Of a stretch of DNA of 33,600 nucleotides, positions 9,852 through 20,700 are shown piece by piece. The stretch's first letter is position 1, and each line of letters starts with the position of its first letter. The DNA comes from Chlamydomonas sphaeroides (taxonomy: Eukaryota; Chlorophyta; Chlorophyceae; Chlamydomonadales; Chlamydomonadaceae), in assembly GCA_001662425.1 (NCBI GenBank), contig BDDC01000554.1:1-33600 (forward strand), read 5' to 3'. The notes below the pieces were generated by a model. The model was given only the letters and a program-made list of their open reading frames with translations, was not told the DNA's origin and searched no databases. The position numbers and the translations under genes were made by a program.

Positions 9852-11564
9852 CGCTGAGCTGGCTTCGCGCGCACAGCTCTTACCCGGTGCCCTTGGCGTC
9901 CTATCATTCAACCACCTTGTCCGTTCGCTTGACACCGCTCAGGGCCTACAAAACCCGTCCTCTCCGCTGGCCGCGTGCTGCTGCAAAGCGTGTCCGTGCC
10001 CGTCTGGCCGGCGGCAGCTACAACGGCATGCTCCTAGCACGTGAGCGCTGTAGTTGCCGCTGCGATGGCGTCGCCAGGAGATGATGTCAACAGGTAACCG
10101 CTGAGAGACTTAAGCCGACGCGGTGAGGTTGCGACCTGCTCTCTATGCGAGCTTGTATGGAAGGACAGCTGTAGAACTGGCGGCGTGACGTTGGCCGGCG
10201 GAGCGGCTGTGCCCCCGCCGTCGCCCGCTAGCGGGATACCGACCGGGTTCCGTTGCAGCGTGGAAGGAGGGAGGGCACGGAGGGGGGGCGCATGGGCGCA
10301 TGGCCGCGAGGGATGGGCTCGCATATGGACCAGAGACCACCTTGCAACAACCGCTCTGGCACCCCAGGTGCTCAGCAACCCGACCGGTTAGCGTGCGTCC
10401 TTGAATGGCGGTGTAGAACGGTAACAGGAAGCGTCGCACACTTGTAGGCTGCGCGGTTAGTGGGGACACGGCGGGAACCTGGCAGTGCCTTGCGATGCGC
10501 ACTTACCGTGCCGTTCCCATGGCATATGGAGGAAGGCCGCCGTGTGATGGAGGCTGAAGCATGCGTGACGCACGGCTAGTTGCTGGCGTGGGACCCGCAC
10601 ATCCCAGCCCCGCGCACGAAAGGGAGCGAACCTGTGGAGCGACGGAGCCGGGGTTGCCACCGCTACCCCGATGGCGGCCTGGCGGGCGGTCTAGGGGCCG
10701 TGCTTGCTCGTGCGTGTTTCCCTCTGGGGATGCCCCGGGTTTATTCGATACCAAGCTGCTGTGAGGCGCAGCCTGGCTCAGGGGGGATCCCCCCTGGCCT
10801 GGCTGCACATTGGCCCTTGCGGCCGCCGCTCTGGCCCTCGCGGCTCCGGCCCTGGTGGCTCTGCTGCTTGTAGTCCCGGGGAGGCACGCTAGGGACACAG
10901 GGGCGGCGGGGGCCCTGGCTTGCTGGGGTGCTTCACCTGACGACGCAGGAGGAGCCTGACCCAGGAGAAAGCAAGGCCCACAGCTCGCGCGAGCTCGAAC
11001 CTGGAGTTGCGTTGCACGTACGTGTCTCCGGATACCATGCGGGGTGCGGTGTGCGTGGGTGCTGGTGGATGGGCATTACAGCCTTCTACAGCAGTTTATA
11101 GCAGGCGAGGTTCAAAGAGCCCCATACCGGCTTCAAAGCTGTGCGACACTCACAAGAGTGACTCTCGTGTTTCGGGGCGCCCCGCCTGGCCTCACACCGC
11201 GCGGCCTCCCTCCGCGAAGCCAGGTGCAGCAGGGTGCAGCTCGCTCTGCCTGCCTGGATTCAAGGTTTGAACTACATAGGCAGCTGTTCGTGACAAGCAC
11301 GCTTCGCATGGCTTCAGCCGAGCCGAGCGTGAAGTAGCCCGCCTGCCTGCTCTGCGGCGTTCGCGAAAGTGCATCGAGGAGCAACTAAGTTCGCTATGAC
11401 ACAAGAGACATGACCGCGACCCGGCGCCACGTCTTACCATATTGCCACTTGCCAAAGTTGTACACGCGCATACAGTAAGCATCCAACACCTACTGATGCA
11501 TACGCGCGGCCCTTGATAGCTTGATAGCTAAGTTACTGTCGCGTTGCCTGCACTGCATGTGAAC

Positions 11565-11645
11565 TTCCAATTTTAATGATATACACGAATATTGCATATC
11601 TTTTTTGATTGTTGTGCGGCCTGCGGAGCGACACCGGCGGACGCC
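11565..11645 (+). promoter_or_regulatory. Probable 5' leader/promoter-proximal region of gene 2
   Basis: An unusually AT-rich stretch (11567-11613, with TTTTAATGATATAC and ATATCTTTTTTGATT) precedes the start codon in otherwise GC-rich DNA. An out-of-frame ATG at 11576 makes a transcription start downstream of it more likely. A repeated CTTGATAG lies just upstream (near 11513-11527). No clear TATA box or initiator can be assigned. Confidence 0.35.
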
Positions 11646-11730
11646 ATGCGGCTGCTGCTGTTCATTGCAGCGGCGGCCCTCGCTCTGTTGCCGGCAGCGT
11701 CCAGTCAAACGCTGCCACCGCCGACTTTTG
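11646..11730 (+). other. Signal peptide exon (gene 2)
   Basis: ATG 11646-11648 opens MRLLLFIAAAALALLPAASS, then QTLPPPTF. This is a one-Arg n-region, a ~15-residue hydrophobic core and small residues before Gln, a classic secretory signal with likely cleavage around AASS|Q. A short Pro stretch follows. The exon ends in phase 1 at GTGCGC. I chose this start because the peptide fits a signal sequence exactly and no in-frame ATG precedes it in the AT-rich leader. Confidence 0.88.
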
Positions 11731-14700
11731 GTGCGCATGTGGCGGAGCTGAGCCGCAGCTGCACAGCATGAGTTCAGCCCGGCGCGAAACTGAACTTCCC
11801 CTACCTGCAGAAAGCACAACAGAATGCACAGCTTCACTATGTGGAACTTCTGCTAACTGTACGGAGGTGCGTAGGCGCACCTGCGCTGGGGCATCAACTC
11901 TGTGACCGCCGTCGACGCACAAGATATGGACACCAGCTGCTGCGTATAACATTATGAGCATGCAATGCATGTTTCGGCTGAGCTTGGCTCTATGGTCGCA
12001 ACTGAAAGTAACCCTTTCGGTGCGAGCGTACGTGGGACCCTAGCAGCTCGTCCTGGCGCCCCCGCCCCCGCGCAGACGTACCTCGGCTTCAAGTGCGTCT
12101 GCCCCCTGGGGCGGTACTTTACTGGCATGACCACCAAGGCCTGCACAGGCGAGTGCGGCTGCTGGGGAACGGAACGGGCCTGCTGTGCCGCCGCGCGGCT
12201 TGGCTAGACGTGCGTCGTAGCCCACCCTGCCGCCCTGCCCCCCAGCAGCCGCCCTGCCGCCCTGTCGCTCTGCTGCCGCTCTGCCGCCCTGCCCTGCCGC
12301 CCTGCCGCTCTTCTGCCCTGATCCGACACACAGACGTGAACGAGTGAGTTCGACGGGCTGCGCCGGGGCTTAGTTGTCATGAGTTGGCCAAGGGGCGACA
12401 TGAGTCCCTGACCTGCTGGAGCGCATCGACGAGCGTGTCTCACTCCCTTATCTCGCTCTTAACCGACAATCGCCCACCCCCGCCACGGCAGGTGCCAGGC
12501 CACATGGCCCCTCTGCGGCACCGCCAACTGCCTGCGTGAGTGCGGGTGTGGGGTCGACGTCTAGGGGAGCTTCCCCCACGCTTGTTGGTGCCCGGGGTGA
12601 ACCGCGTGTCCAACCGGTCCCTCTGGGCCCCGGGACCAACGCCCCGCCAGCGCATGGTCCCCCGGACCCCTGGGACCTCGGGCCCCATGATTCTTCCCTC
12701 CTCGGGCCCCGCGCCCCTGAGCCCAGCGTCCAGCGCCCGCCACCGCCATGGCCCGAGCCACCCGCCCAGCTACACAGCCGCGCGGCCCTCGACGTCTAGG
12801 TCCCTCTGTACCCTTGGGTCCCCAGGCAGGGTTGCCGTCCCGCCGCCGCGCGGCGGCTTGAACCCCCTCGTGTCACGCAGCTCAAGCCGCCAATACAGTC
12901 AGCCACACGGCACTCCACAAATTGCCTTCGTTGTTGCCGCCTGATACCACAACACCTATCCACAGAGTCTGCCAGCGCGGTTGACGGGTACACGTGTAGC
13001 TGCCCTGCCGGGTTCACGTTCAACGCGTCCCAGCCCGTGCCGGGCTGCGTGGGTGAGTGACGCCTCCAGCCCCTGCCCTGACTAGCAGCAGCAGGGTACA
13101 TACGCGCTGCACAGTTCTCCTGGGCCGCTCCGTCCGCTGCACACCCCACCAGTATGTAGTAGCCTGCCTCGCTCTGTCCATGCCAGTGACACGCCCTGAG
13201 CCCCTGTCCTCCCGCCCAATCATTCACCTCGTGTCCAGACGATAATGAGGTGCGGGCCATTGGGTTGACAGCGACCGGGGCTCCGCAGGGAGGGGTTAGC
13301 GAGTACAGCTGGAACATGCCCCCGCCCATATTACTACTGGATTGATGGAAGGGTGCGCATATTGTGTTGGCATATTGTGTTGACGCGGATCTGCTCGCTA
13401 AGGCTGCCATCCTCGCGCCATTCACTGCCAGAACCTGCCTGCATCCCGTCCGGAATGCGCCAAACCCGTGCTCAGTGCGCGCTGGGGCGTCACAACTGCG
13501 GCAACGCAACGTGCGTCAACGCACCGGTGAGCCGACACGCCGTGGCGCGCCCGATGCCGCCCGCGCCTGCTGGTCGTCTTTGGTGGCCTGCTGTGTGCGT
13601 GCTTGTGCAGTCCCCGCATGGCGCACTACACTTCCAACCACCGCATCCGCCGAGTGCAGGGGGCCTTCCGGTGCCAGTGCCCGCCCGGGCAGTACTTCCT
13701 GCCGGGAGCAGCCGGCACCAACGGCACGTGCAGAGGTGCGGGGGCCGCTAGGGCCAGGCAAGCGTGTGGGCGGGTAAGGCGGGGCACCCAAGCAAGGCAC
13801 AGTCCGGACGCGTCCCAGATGGACGCCGGACGTATTGCCAACCTAGCTAGCCGCCAGGCCAAGCAGCTGCAGCGTTGCAAGTGGCGATAGCCGACCTGTG
13901 CCGCGATGGCCGCTATGGCCAAGCGTGTGGGATTCACTCGCTCAGCTTGTGTTACAGCCTGCTGCCGCCAGAGTTGCACCAAACGAGGGGTCGGGCTAGG
14001 CAAACGCACGTTGCTACGCAAACGAAATGGATTTCGTTGAAAACGTTCACCAAACGAGCCCCAAACGAGAGCTCGGGCGGGGCGGGTTTGGGGTTATGCA
14101 GTACACCGACACACGCGCTCTCGTCGTTTTTGGACGTTTAAGGGGCACTTAGGACCCGTACACACACTTTGTGGCTTCAGTCTAAGTACTTCGCTCTTGC
14201 GCCTGCTCAAGCCGTCTGCCATGCCCAAGGCCGGCACCGGCCCCGAGTTGGGGCACGTCATAGTGCTCAGTAGTGACAAGCAGCTAAGCACAGCCAGCGC
14301 CGCAGCTAAGGCCAGCCCTAAACAGCTAGGTTGCTACCGTGCGTGCCTGCTGCAGTTGGTGTTTGCTTGTGTGGTGGCGTGTTTGCTTGTGTGGTGGCTG
14401 GGTTAGGGTATTGGACGGCTTGCGGTTTGGTGCTTGGGTCTGGGGCTCTGGGTATTATGGATGTGTGGCGTACGGCTGGATCAGGGCATCAGGCGGCGTG
14501 CGGTTGGTTCTCGGGCTCTGCGCACCGCACCGCGGTGCCGCTGCAGGGAGCCTCGGCGGGCTGCCATCGTTGTAAACAACTCAGCGGGTCGTTTGAGCGT
14601 TTCAAACGCGGTCGTTTACACACACGGTGTCGTGTGTCGGGCATATGTTGATTATTACGAACACACACCCCAACGATAGCCATGATCGTTTGTTTCGTTT

Positions 14701-17700
14701 CGTTTCGTTTGCGTTTGCGTTTTGCGTTTGCGTTGAGTGCAACACTGGCTGCCGCCGCTTGGATGGGCACAGTCGCTTGCGGCTAGCTGCTAGTGCAGCG
14801 CTGCTAGCTGACAGCACGGCCATTGCCGCACAGCATGCTCACATGGTCCCGCCCCCTGTCTTCCGTCCCTCTACGCACCACAGACGTCAACGAGTGCCAG
14901 GGCCGCAACCCGCCCTGCGGCGGCAGCTCGACCTGCCTCAACAGGGTTGGCGTGATCCCCGGCTATACCTGCACCTGCCCCGCGGTGAGGGAGGGCAGAT
15001 CGACACCAGACTAACCTCTTCGTAAAAGGCAAAGGACTGCCTGACTTCCCCACCCCGCCTGGCCTCCCCTGCTGACTCGACCCTTGCCCTGGCTCGCGCG
15101 TTGCCCGCGCCCCGCCTGCCCCAGGGCTTCCGTTACGTCAAGAACGCCACGTTTGACGACTGCGAGCCTACTCGCACCCCCGCGGTGCCCGTCAATGTGG
15201 CGGACTGCGTCAACGCCACTGCCCTGTGCGGCACGGCGGCGGCATGCCAGGAGGTGGGGGCTCGAGAGGGGGTGGTGCGTGCTATTGTGCCGTGACCAGC
15301 GCTGGCGCTGTCGGCCCATCACGGCTATATCTAGGGCGTGTTTACGTGACCGCGAAATAGCCAGCATGGTGGCGGGCCAGCTAGGTATGCGCTTGGGTCT
15401 CGAGGCGGGCGCACATGGGTACCTGTTTGCATCTATCTAATGCTGTATCTATCAAACGATGCCGACCCAAGAGCTCCGTCCACCCACTATGCGAGGCCCA
15501 AGCGTTTCCCGCTCGCCAGGCCGCGCCCTGATCGCTGCGAGCTCCCTGGCTGAATCTGCCCCGCTCCCCTTGCCGTGGCGCCCTTCTGCCTTGCTGCCGT
15601 GCCCGCCGCCGGCCCGCCCGCTAGACCTTCCTTGGTGAGTGCTTTTGGCTGTGGTGCCGGGCGGCCTACCTTTGTTGTGGGCTGTGCGCTATCCCATGCA
15701 GCGTTGCTGCGTCCTCGTGCGCTTTGCGCTATGCGCTGGCTGTCCGTCGAGCGACTGCTAATCGCCTTGACGGAGTCCTACTCGCCCCACCCGCCGTCTC
15801 CGCCACGCCACCCAGGCTACAAGTGTGTGTGCCCGGTGGGAAAGTACTTTTCAGGCAACGCCACCAAGACGTGCCTCGGTGAGGCAGCTGCTGACGGCTG
15901 CGGCTGCCTGGCTCATGTGCCCCGGCGGATGGACAACGGAGGGGGTCGCTAAGAGCGGGCGCACCGCGCGTCTGACTGGCAGTAGTGACGACCCCACGCA
16001 CTGCGCTCCCTTTCAACCCGCGTGTGACCTTTGCCCCCCCTGCTTTAACTTTAACCCTTGCTTTTGCCTATCGCCGCACCGTGTCGGCATTGCTCGGCCC
16101 CAAAGACGTCAATGAGTGAGCTGTGGGGCGGGGGCGAGTCGCGGATAGGGCCAGGGCGCGCGGCTGGGCATTGGTTGTTACGCGTGCCTATATGCCTAAG
16201 CCAAACCGGCGGGCTATGCTTGGAAGCCCGCGGCCCATCGATCCCGCCTGTTGCGTGCCAAGCTACACGCACGACACCTGCCGCCCCACCCCCACCAGGT
16301 GCCAGTCCGCATGGCCGGCGCCCTGCGGCACGGCGTCCTGTACCAGTGAGCCACGCGAGCGAGGCACGGGCCACAGCAGCACACGCGGGGGCTACGACTC
16401 GAGGCGGGCAGGGGGAGCTGTGGGAGGCAGGCCGGGAGGCAATGTCACACCTGGCCACCTGCAGTCCAACTGCCGCCACACATAAGTAACGAGCTTCGCC
16501 AGCGGGCCTCGCCACCTGCTAGCTGCTGTGACCAGCCAGCGAGCCCGCCGCATTGATGCCTATGCTGGCCGCCACTCCTGCACACCCGCCCCCACAGACC
16601 TCGCCACGGCCCAGGGCTTCAGCTGCGGCTGCCCTCTTGGGTTTGCGCTCAACACGTCCCTCGCCACGCCGGCATGCGAAGGTGCTCAAACATAGACAGC
16701 TGCTGGCAAGCAGAATGTACAAGGCTGGCGATAGGCTGGCCATGCCGGCTGGCGCTTGTCGCCTGCTTGCCTGTGGGGTGGTAAATGAATTGGTGGTGCC
16801 GAGCACCAGTCAAGGTCCGGCGAAGCTGACACGGCCTCCCCGCCCGTCCCCTTTTTCCACGCCTACACACCCTGACGACCCTTCCCTCCCAGACGTTAAT
16901 GAGGTGGGCATAGCAATGCGGTGACAGCAGTGAACCATCCAGTATCGGCGAGTTATACGTGCCGCCCTGCTGCCCTGTCATGCCCTCGCCCCACCCGCCC
17001 CACACACCCCTTCACCGTAGTGCGCGCTGAGCACCCACAACTGCGGCCTTGCCGCAACCTGCGTCAACGGACCGGTGAGGCTGCTGGGTGCCGCCCGCCT
17101 GCCTGCCTGCCGCCTGCCTGGTCTGGGGGCGCTCGCCCCCCTGCATGGCTGGCCCCCTACATATGCATCACAGCACCCTATACGTGTGCCGCCAGCCGCC
17201 AGCGCCCCCGCCCCCCGCCCGCCCCCCTCGCGGTCGGTGGTACACGCGCAGGGCTCGTTCAAGTGCCAGTGCCCGGCCGGGCAGTACTTCCAGCCGGGGG
17301 CAGTCGGAGTCAACGGCACCTGCAAGGGTGAGCGAGGGCCGCAAGGGTCACGTGCGTGTGCCATGCCAAACCGCTGCTGGACGTTGCACCCTCGCTCTCA
17401 AGCTGAGCCGGCCTCCTCCCGCGCCCACCCTGCCGTGCTTGCATGTGCCGCCACACGCTGCTGCCAACGCTGCCCCGCCGCCCGCCCCGCCACACAACAG
17501 ACGTCAACGAGTGCTTTGGCCGCAACCCGCCCTGCGGCGGCAGCTCGACCTGCCTCAACAGGGTGGGCGTGGTCCCCGGCTACACCTGCACATGCCCCGC
17601 GGTGAGGCTGGGGCAAGGAGGGGACATGTGCGTGCCAGCAGCCGACTGTGTGTTGCAACATTGGGAGCGCGCGGCGGCCGTGCCCGCCGGCGCATTACTG

Positions 17701-20700
17701 CCACCGACCGCCTCAGCGGCTGTGCAGGTTGTTCAGCTGTAACTGCGCAGGCAGGCGAGGAAGCAGTGCTAGCATCCGAGCAAGACGAGCCGCCGCCGCA
17801 GAGTGGCTCGCCCCAGTGCGCCGCCGGTGGCTTGCATGCGGTCGCGGGTGAATCCGTGCAACCAACCACCCCGACCTTCTCACCTCATCGCCCCCTGCAG
17901 GGCTTCCAGTACGTCTCTGCCCTGAACGATTGCAGGGACGTCAATGAGGTGACCGGCAGGGGAGGTCGGGGCGTGGAGGGAGCAAAGCGAGGGTGGTGCG
18001 CAGGCAGCCGTAAGGCGCGGCTGATGGGCGGCGTGCTTGCGTGCTGGGGGCGGGGCGAGAGGAGGGACATAGCGGTGCAGCTATACGTGTGCAAATGTGT
18101 GCATACAGGAGCCGGTGGGATTTAGCTGACTATTGAGGCGTTGTGCCCAAGTTTTGCCTTGCCTGCCTGCACCTGCTCTTCCTTCCGCGGCTCACAGCCT
18201 GCCGTGCCTTGCCTTGCCTTGCCTTGCCTTGCCCTGCCTTGCCCTGCCTTGCCTTGCCTTGCATTGCTCACTCTCGCTCATCAGTGCCTGCGCACGGGCG
18301 CCCAGGCGGTGTGCCGCAGCGGGGGCGTGTGCGTCAACCTGCCTGGCTCCTGGCGCTGCGACTGTGCGACCGCAGGGTGCGTGCGTTGGCGGCGTGTGGG
18401 TTGAGCCGCCAAGAGGCGGCGTCAGTCCTGGCAGCCAGCCGCACATTGGCCCGTAGTCATTCGTTGAAAGTGTTGTATAACGATCCAGGCATCCGCTGCA
18501 GTGTGATATTTTATCCGCTCTGACGCGGATACAACAGAAAGCAAAAAGCTGGCCAAGCTGTGTGGACGGAGTAGTCACCATTCACAGAATGCTCGGCTGG
18601 CCCTACTGCGACCCCATCAGGTGCCTGTCGCTGCTTGCCGCGTCCTGCCCGCCCGCACGCGCAGGCAAATATACAACTACACCTCCAGCAGCTGTGAGAG
18701 CGGTGCGTTGATTGGCAGCCGCTGACGTGCGGCCAAGCACACAATCGTGAGGGCTGCATATGTCGTCTGCATATGTCACCGGCGGCATATGTACACTCCA
18801 TGCAGCCGTTACGCTAATGCATGAACACCACATCCACGCCCTGCCTTGGCCTGCACATGTGCCTCAGGTCCAGCTTCACTGCTGCCGCCTCCTGCACCGT
18901 CTCCCCCACACCCATCTCCGGCCCCATTGCCATCACCCGCGCCGCCCGCACCGCCGGCGCCGCCACCGCAACCCTGCCGGTTCGACAGCGTCCTGCCTCA
19001 GCCGCTGCTAGTCAGCTCCTCCGGACTTGTCACCTTGTCCACCAATGTCACAGGGTGGGTCAGCGCAGCAACCACCCAGCTGTGCCTTGAGTGTGCTTTA
19101 GTGCTCGCAGTGCCGGTTAAGTAACCACTGATCAACTTGCGCGCCGCTTACGTCGCCTGTCTTTATGCTTCTTGCACAGCTGCGCCTTGAATACCATCAC
19201 CCGAGTCATCGTGTTCGTCACACTCAACCACACGTACGTGGCTGGCGCAACTTAGTAATGGCGCATCCGCACGATGATTATGTGCGAACATACAGGTTCC
19301 CACATACCGCCGCCGCTCCGTGCGTGCGTACGTGCGTGCGTGCATGTCTCAGTAGCCCCCACCAAGAGCTCCTGGCGGCTGGCGTTGCTGCAGCGAGCAG
19401 GCCCCATGGATAGCGGGAACAGCCGCCATGGGGCTGCCCGCCTGTCCCACTGCCACGTACGCCACACAGCGACACCGCCCGCCCACGCCCTCGTCATCAC
19501 TTGCGCAGGAGGCTTGGGGACCTGGCCGTTTCACTGTCGCAACCCGCCTGGTACAACGCCGCCACCGGGGCGTGGAGCAGCGCACTGAACATACTCAACC
19601 AAAAAGGAGGCAGCACTGTCATCAGCGGCACCCACGAAGTAGGCGGCGTTGGCGAGCACAGCGGAACAGTAGTGTTGCACGAATGCACAGCCACGCACGG
19701 CCGTTCGCATACGCAGCCCCTCGCTGNNNNNNNNNNNNNNNNNNNNNNNNNNNNNNNNNNNNNNNNNNNNNNNNNNNNNNNNNNNNNNNNNNNNNNNNNN
19801 NNNNNNNNNNNNNNNNNNNNNNNNNNNNNNNNNNNNNNNNNNNNNNNNNNNNNNNNNNNNNNNNNNNNNNNNNNNNNNNNNNNNNNNNNNNNNNNNNNNN
19901 NNNNNNNNNNNNNNNNNNNNNNNNNNNNNNNNNNNNNNNNNNNNNNNNNNNNNNNNNNNNNNNNNNNNNNNNNNNNNNNNNNNNNNNNNNNNNNNNNNNN
20001 NNNNNNNNNNNNNNNNNNNNNNNNNNNNNNNNNNNNNNNNNNNNNNNNNNNNNNNNNNNNNNNNNNNNNNNNNNNNNNNNNNNNNNNNNNNNNNNNNNNN
20101 NNNNNNNNNNNNNNNNNNNNNNNNNNNNNNNNNNNNNNNNNNNNNNNNNNNNNNNNNNNNNNNNNNNNNNNNNNNNNNNNNNNNNNNNNNNNNNNNNNNN
20201 NNNNNNNNNNNNNNNNNNNNNNNNNNNNNNNNNNNNNNNNNNNNNNNNNNNNNNNNNNNNNNNNNNNNNNNNNNNNNNNNNNNNNNNNNNNNNNNNNNNN
20301 NNTGGGCTGCTGTACGCCTGGTCCCTCGTCATCGAGGGAGCCCAAAACAGTGAGTCGAAAGCGACGGGCCACGAGCGGCTGTGTGTGTTCAAATTTCAGG
20401 GCCAAAATCGAGTACCAACCCGCACGCCCTGCTGTGTGTTCAGAAATAAGTATAAGTATGATAGTAAGACAAAACCAACACCAGGGAGAATGGCGCGCCG
20501 GCCGTGCATAGAGGGAATGCAGTGGTTAGGTGCGCCAGTGCGGAAGGAAGCCCAACCAGGAGCGCCCGCAAGTGTGTGTGTCTGGCTTGTGCGTGCCCCA
20601 GTTGTCTTGATAGTGTTGCCATGGGCGAACAGCTTGCCTAGCTTGCAATGGTCACTATCTAACAAAACATAACGCTGACCTCCCCGCCGCCCGCGACCCC

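Larger units (their letters stand above)
7972..11563. other. Intergenic spacer between the two paralogous genes
   Basis: I see no exon chain, P-domain, EGF or other known domain on either strand. The open frames are short, lack codon-phase support and do not link through splice sites. It holds a duplicated ~130-bp element (9358-9485 and 9721-9851), a pyrimidine tract (9479-9556), an 18-bp perfect palindrome (10779-10796) and a 12-bp palindrome (10983-10994). No TGTAA polyadenylation signal, typical of volvocine algae, was found close behind either candidate stop of gene 1; the first seen on this strand is at 9431. Confidence 0.6.
11811..15163 (+). other. EGF-like modules 1-4 (gene 2)
   Basis: Exons: 11811-11866, 12076-12148, 12334-12343 (10 nt), 12492-12535, 12966-13052, 13239-13249 (11 nt), 13476-13526, 13660-13735, 14884-14984 and the 5' part of 15125-15253. 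EGF1 is ECTASLCGTSANCTE ... FKCVCPLGRYF. EGF2 is DVNECQATWPLCGTANC ... YTCSCPAGFTF. EGF3 is DDNECALGRHNCGNATC ... FRCQCPPGQYF. EGF4 is DVNECQGRNPPCGGSSTC ... YTCTCPAGFRY. All have six-Cys spacing. EGF2-4 carry the D-x-[ND]-E-C calcium-binding start. The donor after 12148 is GC (TGC ACA G|GCGAGT), whereas the matching EGF5 exon has GT. The micro-exons hold only the DVNE/DDNE turn. Confidence 0.85.

Noticed and set aside
8904..10898. Possible minus-strand gene in the spacer (frames of about 90-133 codons)
   Set aside because: No recognisable domain, no linked exons, and low-complexity (Glu-rich from the CT tract) or Pro/Arg/Ala-rich composition typical of random frames in GC-rich DNA.
14330..14406. 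GGGTTAGGG-like telomeric motif
   Set aside because: A single occurrence (CTGGGTTAGGGTATT) with no tandem array; the nearby repeat is GTTTGCTTGTGTGGTGGC twice.
19428..20672. Frames of 250-410 codons across 19428-20672
   Set aside because: Most of their length is the N run; the real exons here are 19509-19638 and the one ending at 20349.
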